Below are positions 18,582-26,973 of a stretch of DNA of 64,000 bases, piece after piece. The DNA comes from Pseudomonas fluorescens. Its GTDB lineage: Bacteria > Pseudomonadota > Gammaproteobacteria > Pseudomonadales > Pseudomonadaceae. The notes beneath the pieces are model-generated. The model saw nothing but the letters and a program-made list of their open reading frames with translations. It was not told where the DNA came from and did not search any database. How positions within the stretch are numbered: the first letter of the stretch is position 1; every line of letters starts with the position of its first letter. The stretch is taken from NCBI RefSeq assembly GCF_902497775.2, contig NZ_OZ024668.1, positions 5,626,326-5,690,325 on the forward strand, given 5' to 3'. The position numbers and the translations under genes are program-made.

Positions 18582-19701
18582 AACCCAGTACCTCCACCTG
18601 TGCAGCCCATTGCCGGGTGCGCTCAATCACCTGCTCATGGCTGTGTGGCGAGTTGGCCACCGACACCACGAGTTGCCCCAAAGCACGGCCCTGGATCGGT
18701 TCGATGCCGCCTTGCAGCAGGCTGATCCGGCCGCCCAGCAGTGAGAACAAGGCGGACAGCTCGGGCGCCTGTCTGTCTCTGCCACTGACTCGCAGGCTCA
18801 GCACCAGCGCCGCCTCCGGGCTTGCTGGCCGGGCTTGCAAGCGCGCCTGCAACGCCGCCGGCAGGGCGGGTTGCAAGGGCGCGAGCAGGGTCTTGCTGAC
18901 CTCATGTTGCGGGTCGCCGAACACTTGCCAGACGGCGCCTTGCTCGACGATGCGGCCACGTTCGAGCACCACCACCCGATGGCAGATATCGCGGATCACC
19001 GCCATCTCATGGGTGATCAGCACGATGGTCAGGCCCAGGCGCTGGTTGATATCGCGCAGCAGGCCGAGGATCGACTCGGTGGTCTCCGGGTCGAGCGCCG
19101 AAGTGGCTTCGTCGCACAGCAGAATCTCCGGGTCATGCACCAGCGCCCGGGCAATGCCGACACGCTGCTTCTGGCCGCCGGACAACTGCGCCGGATAAAC
19201 GTGGTGCTTCTCCTGCAGGCCGACCAGCTCCAGCAACTCGGCGACCTTGCGCTGGCGCTGGGCCTTGGGCACGCCGGCTACCTTGAGTGGCAGCTCGACG
19301 TTCTGCCAGACGGTCTTGGCCGACATCAGGTTGAAGTGCTGGAAGATCATGCCGATGCGCCGGCGCAGGCGTACCAGGCGGTCTTCGTCGTACTCGCCGA
19401 TATCCACCTGGTCTATCAGCACCCGGCCGTGGCTCGGTTGCTCCAGGCGGTTGATAGTGCGGATCAGTGACGACTTGCCGGCCCCGCTGCGGCCGATGAT
19501 GCCGAAGATTTCACCGTGCTGGATGTTCAGGTCGATGCCGTCCAGCGCCGGCGCCTGCTGGCCCGGATAAGTTTTGCCCAGGCCGATGAATCGTACATGG
19601 GCGTTGCCCAGCTCCGGGTGCAAGGCCCGTTGCTGGGCCTGTTGCAGGGGCGCGAAAGGCGGCTGTTGCTCCTGCGCCACGCGGGCGCTGACGGCGCTCA
19701 T
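18571..19701 (-). CDS. ABC transporter ATP-binding protein, MetN type with C-terminal NIL domain
   Basis: ATPase of 376 residues. The ATG at 19701 lies one base after the stop of the binding-protein gene, with GGGAG upstream; the longer frame is rejected. About 35 Gln/Ala-rich residues precede the nucleotide-binding domain, more than in E. coli MetN. Walker A is GRSGAGKSS (70-78), signature LSGGQ (173-177), Walker [14 protein letters not shown]. The last 80 residues fit the NIL domain that in MetN senses intracellular methionine and inhibits transport. Its presence suggests the importer is shut off by a sulfur metabolite. Confidence 0.9.
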   Translation of the reverse strand: MSAVSARVAQEQQPPFAPLQQAQQRALHPELGNAHVRFIGLGKTYPGQQAPALDGIDLNIQHGEIFGIIGRSGAGKSSLIRTINRLEQPSHGRVLIDQVDIGEYDEDRLVRLRRRIGMIFQHFNLMSAKTVWQNVELPLKVAGVPKAQRQRKVAELLELVGLQEKHHVYPAQLSGGQKQRVGIARALVHDPEILLCDEATSALDPETTESILGLLRDINQRLGLTIVLITHEMAVIRDICHRVVVLERGRIVEQGAVWQVFGDPQHEVSKTLLAPLQPALPAALQARLQARPASPEAALVLSLRVSGRDRQAPELSALFSLLGGRISLLQGGIEPIQGRALGQLVVSVANSPHSHEQVIERTRQWAAQVEVLGYVV

Positions 19702-19702
19702 T

Positions 19703-20506
19703 TCAGCTCTCCCAGCCAGCTTGGTAGAGCTTGCCGTGGGCCTGGTCAAGGGCGGCACGCACCACCGGCGAGTGCTGGTAGATGTCGATGAACCTGGCCA
19801 GGCGTGGGTCGTCCTTGCTCTGTGGACGGATGACGAACTGGATCACGTATTCCTTGTGGTCCAGGCCGTCGAACAGCAGCGCCGAAGTGGCGTCGAAGGT
19901 CTTGGCCAGACGGATGTAGGCCGGGTAGCCCTGAACCAGGTCGGCGTCATCGTAGGCGCGCACCAGTTGCACCGCTTCAACCTGGAGGATCTTCAACTTT
20001 TTCGGGTTGGCGATGATGTCTTCTTCGGTGGCCTTGTAGCCGACGCCGGGCTTGAGGGTGATCAAGCCGGCCTTGGCCAGCAACTGCAAACCGCGGCCGC
20101 TGTTGATCGGGTCGTTGGCGATGGCAACGCTGGCGCCCTCGGGCAGCTCAGCGAAGTTTTTGTACTTTTTCGAGTACAGGCCGACGTTGTTGATGATCCC
20201 CGGGGCAAAGGGCACCAGGTCGAAACCGGCGGCGGCCTTGGCGTTTTCCAGGAACGGGATGTGCTGGAAGTAGTTCACGTCGATGTCGCCGGCCGCCAGA
20301 CTGACGTTGGGGGCGATCCAGTCGCTGAATTCAATCAGCTCGACGTCCAGGCCCTGTTTCTTCGCTTCGCTGACGGCAGCTTCGAGGGGGATGGAAAAGG
20401 CGGCGGTGGTGCCGACTTTCAGGGCATCGGCAGCCTGGGCGGCACCGAACAGGCCCAAGGTCAAAGCCAGGGCTGCGACCGGGCGGGCAATAAAGGTCTT
20501 AAGCAT
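19703..20506 (-). CDS. ABC transporter substrate-binding protein, MetQ/NlpA family
   Basis: Periplasmic binding protein of 267 residues with a Sec signal ([20 protein letters not shown], cleavage near AQA-AD). There is no lipobox cysteine, unlike E. coli MetQ, so it should be soluble. The conserved NlpA core is visible in [31 protein letters not shown] (read here as [12 protein letters not shown]) and [17 protein letters not shown]. Its start overlaps the stop of the LLM monooxygenase gene by eight bases. Together with the MetN- and MetI-like genes it makes a complete importer. The ligand is unknown; the operon points to a sulfur-containing compound. Confidence 0.9.
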   Translation of the reverse strand: MLKTFIARPVAALALTLGLFGAAQAADALKVGTTAAFSIPLEAAVSEAKKQGLDVELIEFSDWIAPNVSLAAGDIDVNYFQHIPFLENAKAAAGFDLVPFAPGIINNVGLYSKKYKNFAELPEGASVAIANDPINSGRGLQLLAKAGLITLKPGVGYKATEEDIIANPKKLKILQVEAVQLVRAYDDADLVQGYPAYIRLAKTFDATSALLFDGLDHKEYVIQFVIRPQSKDDPRLARFIDIYQHSPVVRAALDQAHGKLYQAGWES

Positions 20507-21890
20507 GCTGTAGCGCTCCCGTCGGGGTCGGAGTGGTGTGGCGGTAGCTGGCGCCAGGATGGTCTGCCGGCAGGTGGGGTTGATCGCTGGCGAAGAGTTT
20601 TTCGCGCAGGCTGCCCTGTTCGTAGGCGGTCTTGTACGAGCCGCGGCGTTGCAGCTGCGGGATCACCAGATCGATGAAATCGACATAGCTTTCCGGGGTA
20701 ACCGTGCGCGCCAGGTTGAAGCCGTCCAGGCCGGTTTCGGCGATCCAGCTTTCCAGTGCGTCGGCGACCTGGGTCGGCGAGCCGATCAGGGTGATGTAGC
20801 GCCCGCCCAGGGCGTGCTGTTCGAGCAGCTTGCGCCGGGTCCAGTCGTTGTTCTGCAGATTCTTGGTGGCGGACTGGATGGCGTTGCTTTTCACGTACTG
20901 GATCGGTTCGTCCAGTTCGTACTCGGAGAAGTCGATAGCGGTGGAGCTGGCGAAATGCGCGACACCGGCTTCAGGGCTGGCATAGCGCAGGTACTCGGCG
21001 TGCTTGGCCTTGGCCTGCTCTTCAGTGCGGGCGACGATCACCGTCAGGCCCATGAACACCTTGATCGCCTGCGGGTCACGCCCGGCCGCTACGGCAGCAG
21101 CGCGCACCTTGTCGACCTGGGCGCGGGTGGCAGCCTTGTTCTGGCCGCTGATGAACACGCACTCGGCATGATTGCCGGCAAAGCTCAGGCCGCGCTCGGA
21201 ACTGCCGGCCTGGAACAATACCGGGGTGCGCTGTGGCGATGGTTCGCACAGGTGGTAACCCTCGACCCGGTAGAACTCGCCCTGGTGGTTGACCTTGTGC
21301 ACCTTGTCCGGCTGGGCGTAGACCCGTTGCTTGCGATCGTTGAGCACCGCGTCGTCTTCCCAGCTGCCTTCCCAGAGCTTGTACAGCACTTGCAAGTACT
21401 CGTCGGCCTGGTCGTAGCGCCGGTCGTGCTCGGGCTGCTGGTCCAGGCCCATGGCCTTGGCTGCGCTGTCGAGGTAGCCGGTGACAATGTTCCAGCCGAC
21501 CCGGCCACGGCTCAGGTGGTCGAGGGTAGAAAGGCGCCGGGCGAACAGGTATGGCGGCTCGTAGGTGAGGTTGGCGGTCAGGCCGAAGCCGAGGTTGCGG
21601 GTGACCGCGGCCATGGCCGAAACCAGCAGCAGCGGGTCGTTGACCGGCAGCTGGATCGACTCCTTCAACGGTACATCGACCGACTGCTGGTAGACGTCGT
21701 AGACGCCGACGATATCGGCGATGAACAGCCCGTCGAACAGCCCGCGCTCCAGCAACTGGGCAAGCTCGGTCCAGTATTCGAGGGTCTTGTACTGGCTCGA
21801 GTTGTCCCGTGGATGGGTCCACAGGCCGTGGTTGATATGGCCGACGCAGTTCATGTTGAAGGCGTTGAGGAGGATCTTTTTCTTGGCCAT
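20499..21890 (-). CDS. LLM-class FMNH2-dependent monooxygenase, NtaA/SnaA/DszA family
   Basis: Flavin-dependent oxygenase of 463 residues with the bacterial luciferase-like fold. Family marks include FNMNCVGHINHGLWTHPRD at the N-terminus, GRVGWNIVTGYLDSAAKAMG in the middle and LIGSPTQVADALESW near the C-terminus. Members oxidise sulfones, nitrilotriacetate or similar compounds using FMNH2 supplied by a separate reductase. No reductase is in this operon; SsuE, encoded about 17 kb away, is a possible donor. The start shares one base with the stop of the upstream SfnB-like gene (TGATG). Context with two SfnB-like enzymes points to desulfurisation of an organosulfur substrate. Exact reaction unknown. 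Confidence 0.88.
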   Translation of the reverse strand: MAKKKILLNAFNMNCVGHINHGLWTHPRDNSSQYKTLEYWTELAQLLERGLFDGLFIADIVGVYDVYQQSVDVPLKESIQLPVNDPLLLVSAMAAVTRNLGFGLTANLTYEPPYLFARRLSTLDHLSRGRVGWNIVTGYLDSAAKAMGLDQQPEHDRRYDQADEYLQVLYKLWEGSWEDDAVLNDRKQRVYAQPDKVHKVNHQGEFYRVEGYHLCEPSPQRTPVLFQAGSSERGLSFAGNHAECVFISGQNKAATRAQVDKVRAAAVAAGRDPQAIKVFMGLTVIVARTEEQAKAKHAEYLRYASPEAGVAHFASSTAIDFSEYELDEPIQYVKSNAIQSATKNLQNNDWTRRKLLEQHALGGRYITLIGSPTQVADALESWIAETGLDGFNLARTVTPESYVDFIDLVIPQLQRRGSYKTAYEQGSLREKLFASDQPHLPADHPGASYRHTTPTPTGALQHA

Positions 21891-23095
21891 CAGAGGGTGC
21901 CCCGCAACGGTGGATTTTCATCGTTGAGGTAGTAATTACCGATGGCGTGGTACTTCCAGCGCACCGGGTCGTGCAAGGTGTGCACCCGGGCGTTGCGCCA
22001 GTGCCGATCCAGGCCATGCTCGGCCAGGGTCGCCTGGCTGCCGGCGAGCTCGAACAGGGTGGTGCCGGCGGCGAGGGAGATCTCGGTGCTGATCGCCCGC
22101 GCTTCGGCCACGGCAATGGAGGCAGCGGCGACGGTTTCGGCGTTCGGCTCGGCCTGGGCGCGGTCGAGGTACTCACCGGCGCGTTCGAGCAGGGCTTCGG
22201 TTGCGTGCAAGCGGATCGCCAGGTGGCCGAAGGACTTCAAGGTCAGCGGGTCTGCGCTGGCCTGCTCGACGCCGGAGTCGACCCATGGCCGGCTGCGGGT
22301 GCGCACGAAGTGCAGGGCATCTTCATAAGCGGCGCGGGCGATGCCGGTGTCGATGGCGGCGTGGAGGATTTGCGCCAGCGGGCCGACCGTGGTCGGGCGC
22401 TCGAAGGCGCTCTGGAACGGCAGCACGTCTTCGGCGGCAACCTGGACGTTATCGAACACCACCGAACCACTGCCGGTGGTGCGCTGGCCGAAGCCGCTCC
22501 AGTCGTCGATGACTTTCAGGCCGGCGCTGTCTGCCGGCACGAAAGCCAGGCGCTGAATGCCGTCTTCATCGACGACCGAGGTCGGAATGCGCTGGGCATA
22601 GATCGCGCCCGTGGCGTAGAACTTGCGGCCATTGATGCGGTAAGCGTCGCCATCTCGGCTGAGGGCAGTGGTGCGGTCGTGAGCGGTCTTGGTGCCGAGC
22701 TCGGCCAGGGCATTGCCGAAGCGCTTGCCGGCCAGTACTTCGGCGTACAGGCGCTGCTGTTGCTGCGGGCTGCCGTTGACCCGCAGCACTTCCAGGGCAT
22801 AGAAATGGTTCTGCGGAATCTGCCCCAGCGAGGCGTCGGCCTGGGCGATGCGGGCGATGACCTTGGCCAATGTGACGTTCGACACGCCAGCACCGCCATA
22901 GGCCTTGGGCACGCTGATGCCCCACAGGCCGGAGTGCGAGAACAGTTCGAGTTCAGGGTGTGGCAGACGTCGCTCACGATCGCGCAGGGCGCTGTCGCGG
23001 CGCAGTTGGCCGGCGATTTCCTCGGCGACTTGCAAGGCCTGGGCGTCAGTGTGGATGACCGCGACGTTGGCGTGCGGTTGCGGCAAAAGGCTCAT
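21890..23095 (-). CDS. SfnB-family (acyl-CoA dehydrogenase-like) sulfur acquisition oxidoreductase
   Basis: Flavoprotein of 401 residues from the ATG at 23095, which follows GGAG by eight bases; the open frame extends upstream to 23221 but that part overlaps the previous gene's end and has no ribosome site. It belongs to the acyl-CoA dehydrogenase fold subgroup with SfnB and DszC, seen in WGISVPKAYGGAGVSNVTL, DDWSGFGQRTTGSGSVVFD and the C-terminal HWRNARVHTLHDPVRWKYHA. Such enzymes are FMNH2-dependent oxygenases acting on sulfur compounds. It is a tandem paralogue of the next upstream gene. Substrate unknown. Confidence 0.88.
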   Translation of the reverse strand: MSLLPQPHANVAVIHTDAQALQVAEEIAGQLRRDSALRDRERRLPHPELELFSHSGLWGISVPKAYGGAGVSNVTLAKVIARIAQADASLGQIPQNHFYALEVLRVNGSPQQQQRLYAEVLAGKRFGNALAELGTKTAHDRTTALSRDGDAYRINGRKFYATGAIYAQRIPTSVVDEDGIQRLAFVPADSAGLKVIDDWSGFGQRTTGSGSVVFDNVQVAAEDVLPFQSAFERPTTVGPLAQILHAAIDTGIARAAYEDALHFVRTRSRPWVDSGVEQASADPLTLKSFGHLAIRLHATEALLERAGEYLDRAQAEPNAETVAAASIAVAEARAISTEISLAAGTTLFELAGSQATLAEHGLDRHWRNARVHTLHDPVRWKYHAIGNYYLNDENPPLRGTL

Positions 23096-23117
23096 AAACA
23101 GGGCTCCAGTGGTCTGG

Positions 23118-24359
23118 TCAAATCCAGGAGTGCCGGGCAGGCAAGGTACCGTTGAGGTGATAGGCGCCGACGGCGTGGTATTTCCAGCGCACCGGGTCGT
23201 GCAGGGTGTGCACGCGGGCATTGCGCCAGTGCCGGTCGAGGTTGAACTCGGCCAGGGTGGCGCGGCTGCCGGAGAGCTCGAAGAGTTTCTCGCCGGCCAG
23301 CAGCGAAATCTCGGTGGTCAGCACCTTGGCTTCGGCCACTGCAATCGAGGCACGGGCGGCCGCGGCGGCGTCGACCGGCGCGGCGTTGACTTCGTCGAGC
23401 ACCCGCGCAGCCTTGCCCAGCAGTGCCTGGGCAGCATGCAATTCAAGCTGCAGGCGACCGACGTCGGCGATCACGTAGAGATCGTCGCTGGCGCGATCGA
23501 CCTTGGCGTCGATCCATGGCCGGGCTTTGTCGCGGACAAAGGCGATGGTGTCGGCAATCGCCGCTTCGGCGATACCGGCATCGATGGCGGCCTGAATCAG
23601 CTGCGAAGCGGCGCCCTGGATGTTGGGCACTTCGCCTTGTTTCCAGGTGTCGATCACCAGCTCCGCATCGACCTGTACCTTGTCCAGCAGCACGGTGCCG
23701 CTGGCGGTGGTGCGCTGGCCGAAACCGGACCAGTCGTCGACGATGCGCAAACCCGGTGTGCCACGGCGGACGAAAGCCATGACCTGACGGCCGTCATCGT
23801 TCAGTGCCTTGACGGCCACCCAATGGGCAAACAGGGCACCGGTGGAATAGAACTTCTGGCCGCTGAGCACATAGTGATCGCCCTCGCGGGTGATCCGCGC
23901 CTTGAGGTCCAGGGTGTGCTTGGTACCGCGTTCCGGCCCGGCGTTGCCGATGCGCCAGCCGTCGAGCACCGACTTGAACAGCAACTCTTTCTGCCGCTCG
24001 CTGGCGGTGCCTTTGAGCAGTTGCAGGATGCCGAACTGGTTTTGCGGGATCTGCCCCAGTGCCGGGTCGGCGGTGCTGATGATGCGAAATATCTCGGCGA
24101 TGGTGACAAACGACACCTGCGCGCCGCCAAACGCCCGGGGGATGCTGATGCTGCCCAGGCCGCTGCGGGTGAACTGTTCGATTTCTGCCCAGGGCAGTTT
24201 GCGTTGCTGGTCGCGTTTGGCCGCCTGGGTGCGTGCTACCGCAGCCAGCTCATGGGCCGCCTGAAGGGCTTGTGCGTCGTTGCTCAGGACCTTGGCCGGC
24301 AACAACAGCGGGGCGCTGTCCAGGTCGCTGTGGACTGAGGTTTCTGCCAGATTGGACAT
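23118..24359 (-). CDS. SfnB-family sulfur acquisition oxidoreductase (first gene of the operon)
   Basis: Tandem paralogue of the downstream SfnB-like protein, 413 residues. The shared marks are GLGSISIPRAFGGAQVSFVT, DDWSGFGQRTTASGTVLLD and HWRNARVHTLHDPVRWKYHA. It lies 22 bases upstream of its paralogue and opens the six-gene operon. The AGGAGCGGTACTG stretch before the ATG holds the ribosome site. An AT-rich island at about 24505-24555, 150-200 bases upstream, probably carries the promoter and activator site. The family is known to be induced by sulfur limitation in P. putida. Whether the two paralogues act on the same substrate in sequence or as a hetero-complex cannot be told. Confidence 0.88.
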   Translation of the reverse strand: MSNLAETSVHSDLDSAPLLLPAKVLSNDAQALQAAHELAAVARTQAAKRDQQRKLPWAEIEQFTRSGLGSISIPRAFGGAQVSFVTIAEIFRIISTADPALGQIPQNQFGILQLLKGTASERQKELLFKSVLDGWRIGNAGPERGTKHTLDLKARITREGDHYVLSGQKFYSTGALFAHWVAVKALNDDGRQVMAFVRRGTPGLRIVDDWSGFGQRTTASGTVLLDKVQVDAELVIDTWKQGEVPNIQGAASQLIQAAIDAGIAEAAIADTIAFVRDKARPWIDAKVDRASDDLYVIADVGRLQLELHAAQALLGKAARVLDEVNAAPVDAAAAARASIAVAEAKVLTTEISLLAGEKLFELSGSRATLAEFNLDRHWRNARVHTLHDPVRWKYHAVGAYHLNGTLPARHSWI

Positions 24360-24504
24360 CAGTACCGCTCCTTGGCTGCACTCAATGCCCTGGCGTTACG
24401 CACTGGGGTGATTGTGTTCCTGACCATACCTACCTCACGAATTGAAAACGTCGGCGCGGGGTGCGGCGACAAAATTGCGCTGGTCCGGTGGTCCGGTGCA
24501 TATA

Positions 24505-24560
24505 CCCTAATAGTGTATAAAAATTAAATAAACTAACTTTTAGGAATAAATATAGAAGTA
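24505..24560. promoter_or_regulatory. AT-rich control island of the SfnB/LLM/Met-type operon
   Basis: A sharply AT-rich stretch in otherwise GC-rich DNA. It contains AAATAAACTAACTTTT (24526-24541), almost repeated upstream of tauA, and GGAATAAA (24543-24550), repeated upstream of ssuE and in the dcyD-cysE gap. No sigma-54 -24/-12 element was found. CysB-type activation is the best guess. Confidence 0.45.
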
Positions 24561-24636
24561 CTTGGCGGTCGCCGGATGAACGCCTGCCGGGGCAGGGCAG
24601 GCGCTGTCAGAGGGGAGGGAAAAGGCAGGGGAAAAC

Positions 24637-25398
24637 TCAGTAGCCGGTGTTCTGCGTGCCGAGGAATTTGCTCAGGAACTGGCGGGTGCGCTCTTCTTTG
24701 GGCTGGGCAAATAGTGCCTTGGCTTCGCCCTGTTCGACGATCACGCCCTTGTCGAAGAAGATCACTCGATTGGCCACATCACGGGCAAAACTCATCTCGT
24801 GGGTGACGATGATCATGGTGCGCTTTTCTTCAGCCAGGCCGCGAATGGTCGCCAGCACTTCGCCGACCAGCTCGGGGTCGAGCGCCGAGGTGGGTTCGTC
24901 GAAGAGGATCACCTCCGGCTCCATGGCCAGGGCCCGGGCTATCGCTACCCGCTGCTGTTGACCACCGGAGAGCTTGCGTGGGTAGGAGGATTCCTTGCCA
25001 GCCAGGCCGACCTTGGCCAGCAGCTTCATGCCCAGGGCCACGGCCTGTTCGCGTGGGGTCTTCTTGACCACCAGCGGGCCTTCGATGACGTTCTCCAGCG
25101 CCGTGCGATGGGGGAACAGGTTGAAGTTCTGGAAGACGAAGCCGACCTCCTGGCGCAACTGGCGGATCAGTCCGCTTTGCTGGCTCAGCGGGCGGTTGGC
25201 GTCGATCTCTACCTTGCCGACCTTGATGCGTCCGCTGCTGGGAGTTTCCAGCAGGTTCAGGCAGCGCAGGAAGGTGGTCTTGCCGGAGCCGCTGGGGCCG
25301 ATGATGGCGATCACCTCGCCGGCCTCGACCTTGAGGCTGATGTCATCGAGCACGGTCTGGCCGTTGAACTGCTTGCTCAGTCGTAGTACCTCGATCAT
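24637..25398 (-). CDS. tcyN: L-cystine ABC transporter ATP-binding protein
   Basis: ATPase of a polar amino-acid importer, 253 residues. Walker A is GPSGSGKTT (34-42), signature LSGGQ near 144, Walker B VILFDEPTSALDP, and the H-loop in IIVTHEMSFARDV. It follows the permease gene after three bases in the order binding protein, permease, ATPase, which is the tcyJLN (fliY-yecSC) order. Adjacent D-cysteine desulfhydrase and serine acetyltransferase genes support cystine as the substrate. General amino-acid ABC ATPases look alike, so the specificity rests on context. Confidence 0.88.
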   Translation of the reverse strand: MIEVLRLSKQFNGQTVLDDISLKVEAGEVIAIIGPSGSGKTTFLRCLNLLETPSSGRIKVGKVEIDANRPLSQQSGLIRQLRQEVGFVFQNFNLFPHRTALENVIEGPLVVKKTPREQAVALGMKLLAKVGLAGKESSYPRKLSGGQQQRVAIARALAMEPEVILFDEPTSALDPELVGEVLATIRGLAEEKRTMIIVTHEMSFARDVANRVIFFDKGVIVEQGEAKALFAQPKEERTRQFLSKFLGTQNTGY

Positions 25399-25401
25399 GC
25401 C

Positions 25402-26067
25402 TCAGGACTCCTGGTCGTGTCGGTTGACCCGCGCTTCCAGGCGGTTCTGCAGGTGTGCGAGAACGCTGGCCAGCACCCAGTAGATCAGTGCGGCGGCAAG
25501 GTACATGGTGAAGATTTCGAAGGTGCGTGCGGTAATCAGCTGCGCCTGGCGGAACAGCTCCGGCACCTGGATGGTGGCGGCCAGGGCAGTGTCCTTGACC
25601 AGCGAGATGAAGCTGTTGCCCAGGGGCGGCAAGGCGGTACGCGCCGCTTGCGGAAGGATCGCCCGGCGCATGGCCTGGCCACGGGTCATGCCGATGCTGG
25701 CGGCAGCCTCCCATTGGCCGCGGTCGATGGAACTGATCGCGGCACGCAGGATTTCACAGGCATAGGCGGCCATATTCAGCGAGAAGCCGATCAGCGCTGC
25801 TGGCAGCGGGTCGAGTTCGATGCCCAGCTGCGGCAGGCCGTAGTAGATCATGAACAGCTGTACCAGCAGCGGCGTTCCGCGAAAGAACGAGACGTAGACC
25901 CGCGCCGTCCAGCTCAGCAGCTTGAGTGGCGACAGGCGCATCAGCGCCAGGGCAAAGCCCAGCAACAGGCCAAAGAACATCCCGCCGAGGCTGAGGATTA
26001 CCGTGTAGTACGCGCCCTTGAGCAGGAAGGGCGCGGACTCTATTGCGAGCTGGAAAGCTGCTTCCAT
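25402..26067 (-). CDS. tcyL: L-cystine ABC transporter permease
   Basis: HisM-type permease of 221 residues with four to five membrane helices and the EAA loop EAAASIGMTRGQAMRRAILP. The segment SFFRGTPLLVQLFMIYYGLP is the conserved first part of amino-acid permeases of this group. The start shares one base with the stop of the binding-protein gene (TAATG), so the genes are coupled. Closest in layout to E. coli YecS/TcyL. Probably forms a homodimer in the membrane with TcyN. Confidence 0.88.
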   Translation of the reverse strand: MEAAFQLAIESAPFLLKGAYYTVILSLGGMFFGLLLGFALALMRLSPLKLLSWTARVYVSFFRGTPLLVQLFMIYYGLPQLGIELDPLPAALIGFSLNMAAYACEILRAAISSIDRGQWEAAASIGMTRGQAMRRAILPQAARTALPPLGNSFISLVKDTALAATIQVPELFRQAQLITARTFEIFTMYLAAALIYWVLASVLAHLQNRLEARVNRHDQES

Positions 26068-26867
26068 TATTGAGTGACGTCAGCGTTGAAGTACTTTTCC
26101 GAAAGCTTTTTCAGCGTGCCGTCGGCGCGCAGCTTGTCGAGGGCCTTGTTCACTGCGGCCAGCAGCTCAGGCTCGCCTTTGCGCAGGGCGATACCGGCTT
26201 CCTGACGGGAGAATGCGTCACCGGCGGCGGTGGTGTCCTTGGCTTTCTTGGCGTATTCCAGGGCGGCCAGACGGTCGATCAGGATCGCGTCGATACGACC
26301 GACGCGCAGGTCCTGGAACTTGGTCGGATCGTCTTCGTAAGTGCGCACGTCAGCGGTCGGCACATTGGCTTTGACCCACTGTTCATAGTTGGTGCCAAGG
26401 CCCACGCCGACTTTCTTGCCACCCAGATCGGCAGCGGACTTGATGTTCAGCTCGGCGGCCTTTTTCGTCAGCACCAGTGCCTGAATTCCGGAAACGGTAT
26501 AGGGCTCTGAGAAGTCGTACTTCTTCTTGCGCTCTTCGGAGATGGTCACCTGGTTGACCACCGCGTCCAGGCGCTTGGACTCAAGGGCTGCGAGGATGCC
26601 GTCCCACTTGGTCGGTTGCAGCTTGACCTTGACCCCGAGCTCCTTGGCCAGGGCCTCGGAGAGTTCCACTTCGAAGCCGGCCAGTTTGCCGTCGGCATCG
26701 ACGAAGCTGAACGGTGGATAGGTGCCTTCAAGGCCGACGTTGATTACGCCCTTGTCCTTGATCTGCTGCAGTTGCTCACCCGCTACAACCTGACCGAGCA
26801 GGCTGGCCCCGAGCAGCAGGCCCAGACCGGCGGCGACTGCCTGTTTACCGAAAGCGGAAATCTTCAT
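26067..26867 (-). CDS. tcyJ: L-cystine-binding periplasmic protein (FliY/TcyJ)
   Basis: Solute-binding protein family 3, 266 residues, with a Sec signal (MKISAFGKQAVAAGLGLLLG, cleavage near VAG-EQ). The mature start GVINVGLEGTYPPFSFVD and the later GTNYEQWVKANVP are typical of FliY/TcyJ cystine-binding proteins. It is the first gene of the importer operon and lies directly downstream of a 34-bp AT-rich dyad. Near its start the leader reads CAACAACACTGGGGC, one base off an Hfq/Crc motif. Cystine specificity follows from family and neighbours; related diamino acids are possible. Confidence 0.88.
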   Translation of the reverse strand: MKISAFGKQAVAAGLGLLLGASLLGQVVAGEQLQQIKDKGVINVGLEGTYPPFSFVDADGKLAGFEVELSEALAKELGVKVKLQPTKWDGILAALESKRLDAVVNQVTISEERKKKYDFSEPYTVSGIQALVLTKKAAELNIKSAADLGGKKVGVGLGTNYEQWVKANVPTADVRTYEDDPTKFQDLRVGRIDAILIDRLAALEYAKKAKDTTAAGDAFSRQEAGIALRKGEPELLAAVNKALDKLRADGTLKKLSEKYFNADVTQ

Positions 26868-26927
26868 GGTTAGCCCCAGTGTTGTTGTGAGTGTGGCGCT
26901 GACTATAGGGTGACGCTTTTAGTCTTA

Positions 26928-26961
26928 AAAATAATATAAATTCATGTTCTTATATTATTTT
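26928..26961. promoter_or_regulatory. Perfect 12-bp AT-only dyad upstream of the cystine importer
   Basis: AAAATAATATAA (26928-26939) is repeated in inverted form as TTATATTATTTT (26950-26961) with a 10-base spacer. It lies about 60-95 bases before the tcyJ start and just after the dcyD stop. The spacing resembles an operator for a dimeric regulator; no T tract or GC stem supports a terminator reading. CysB or a specific sulfur regulator is a candidate. Confidence 0.5.
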
Positions 26962-26973
26962 CAAATAATGTAA

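Noticed and set aside
18582-18626. Longer N-terminus for the MetI-type permease
   Set aside because: The extra residues run into the ATPase gene, lack a ribosome site and are not typical of MetI; ATG at 18581 has GGAGG upstream.
24360-24636. Sigma-54 promoter for the SfnB-like operon
   Set aside because: SfnR/sigma-54 control is known for some sfn genes, but no GG-N10-GC element in the right place was found upstream of 24359.
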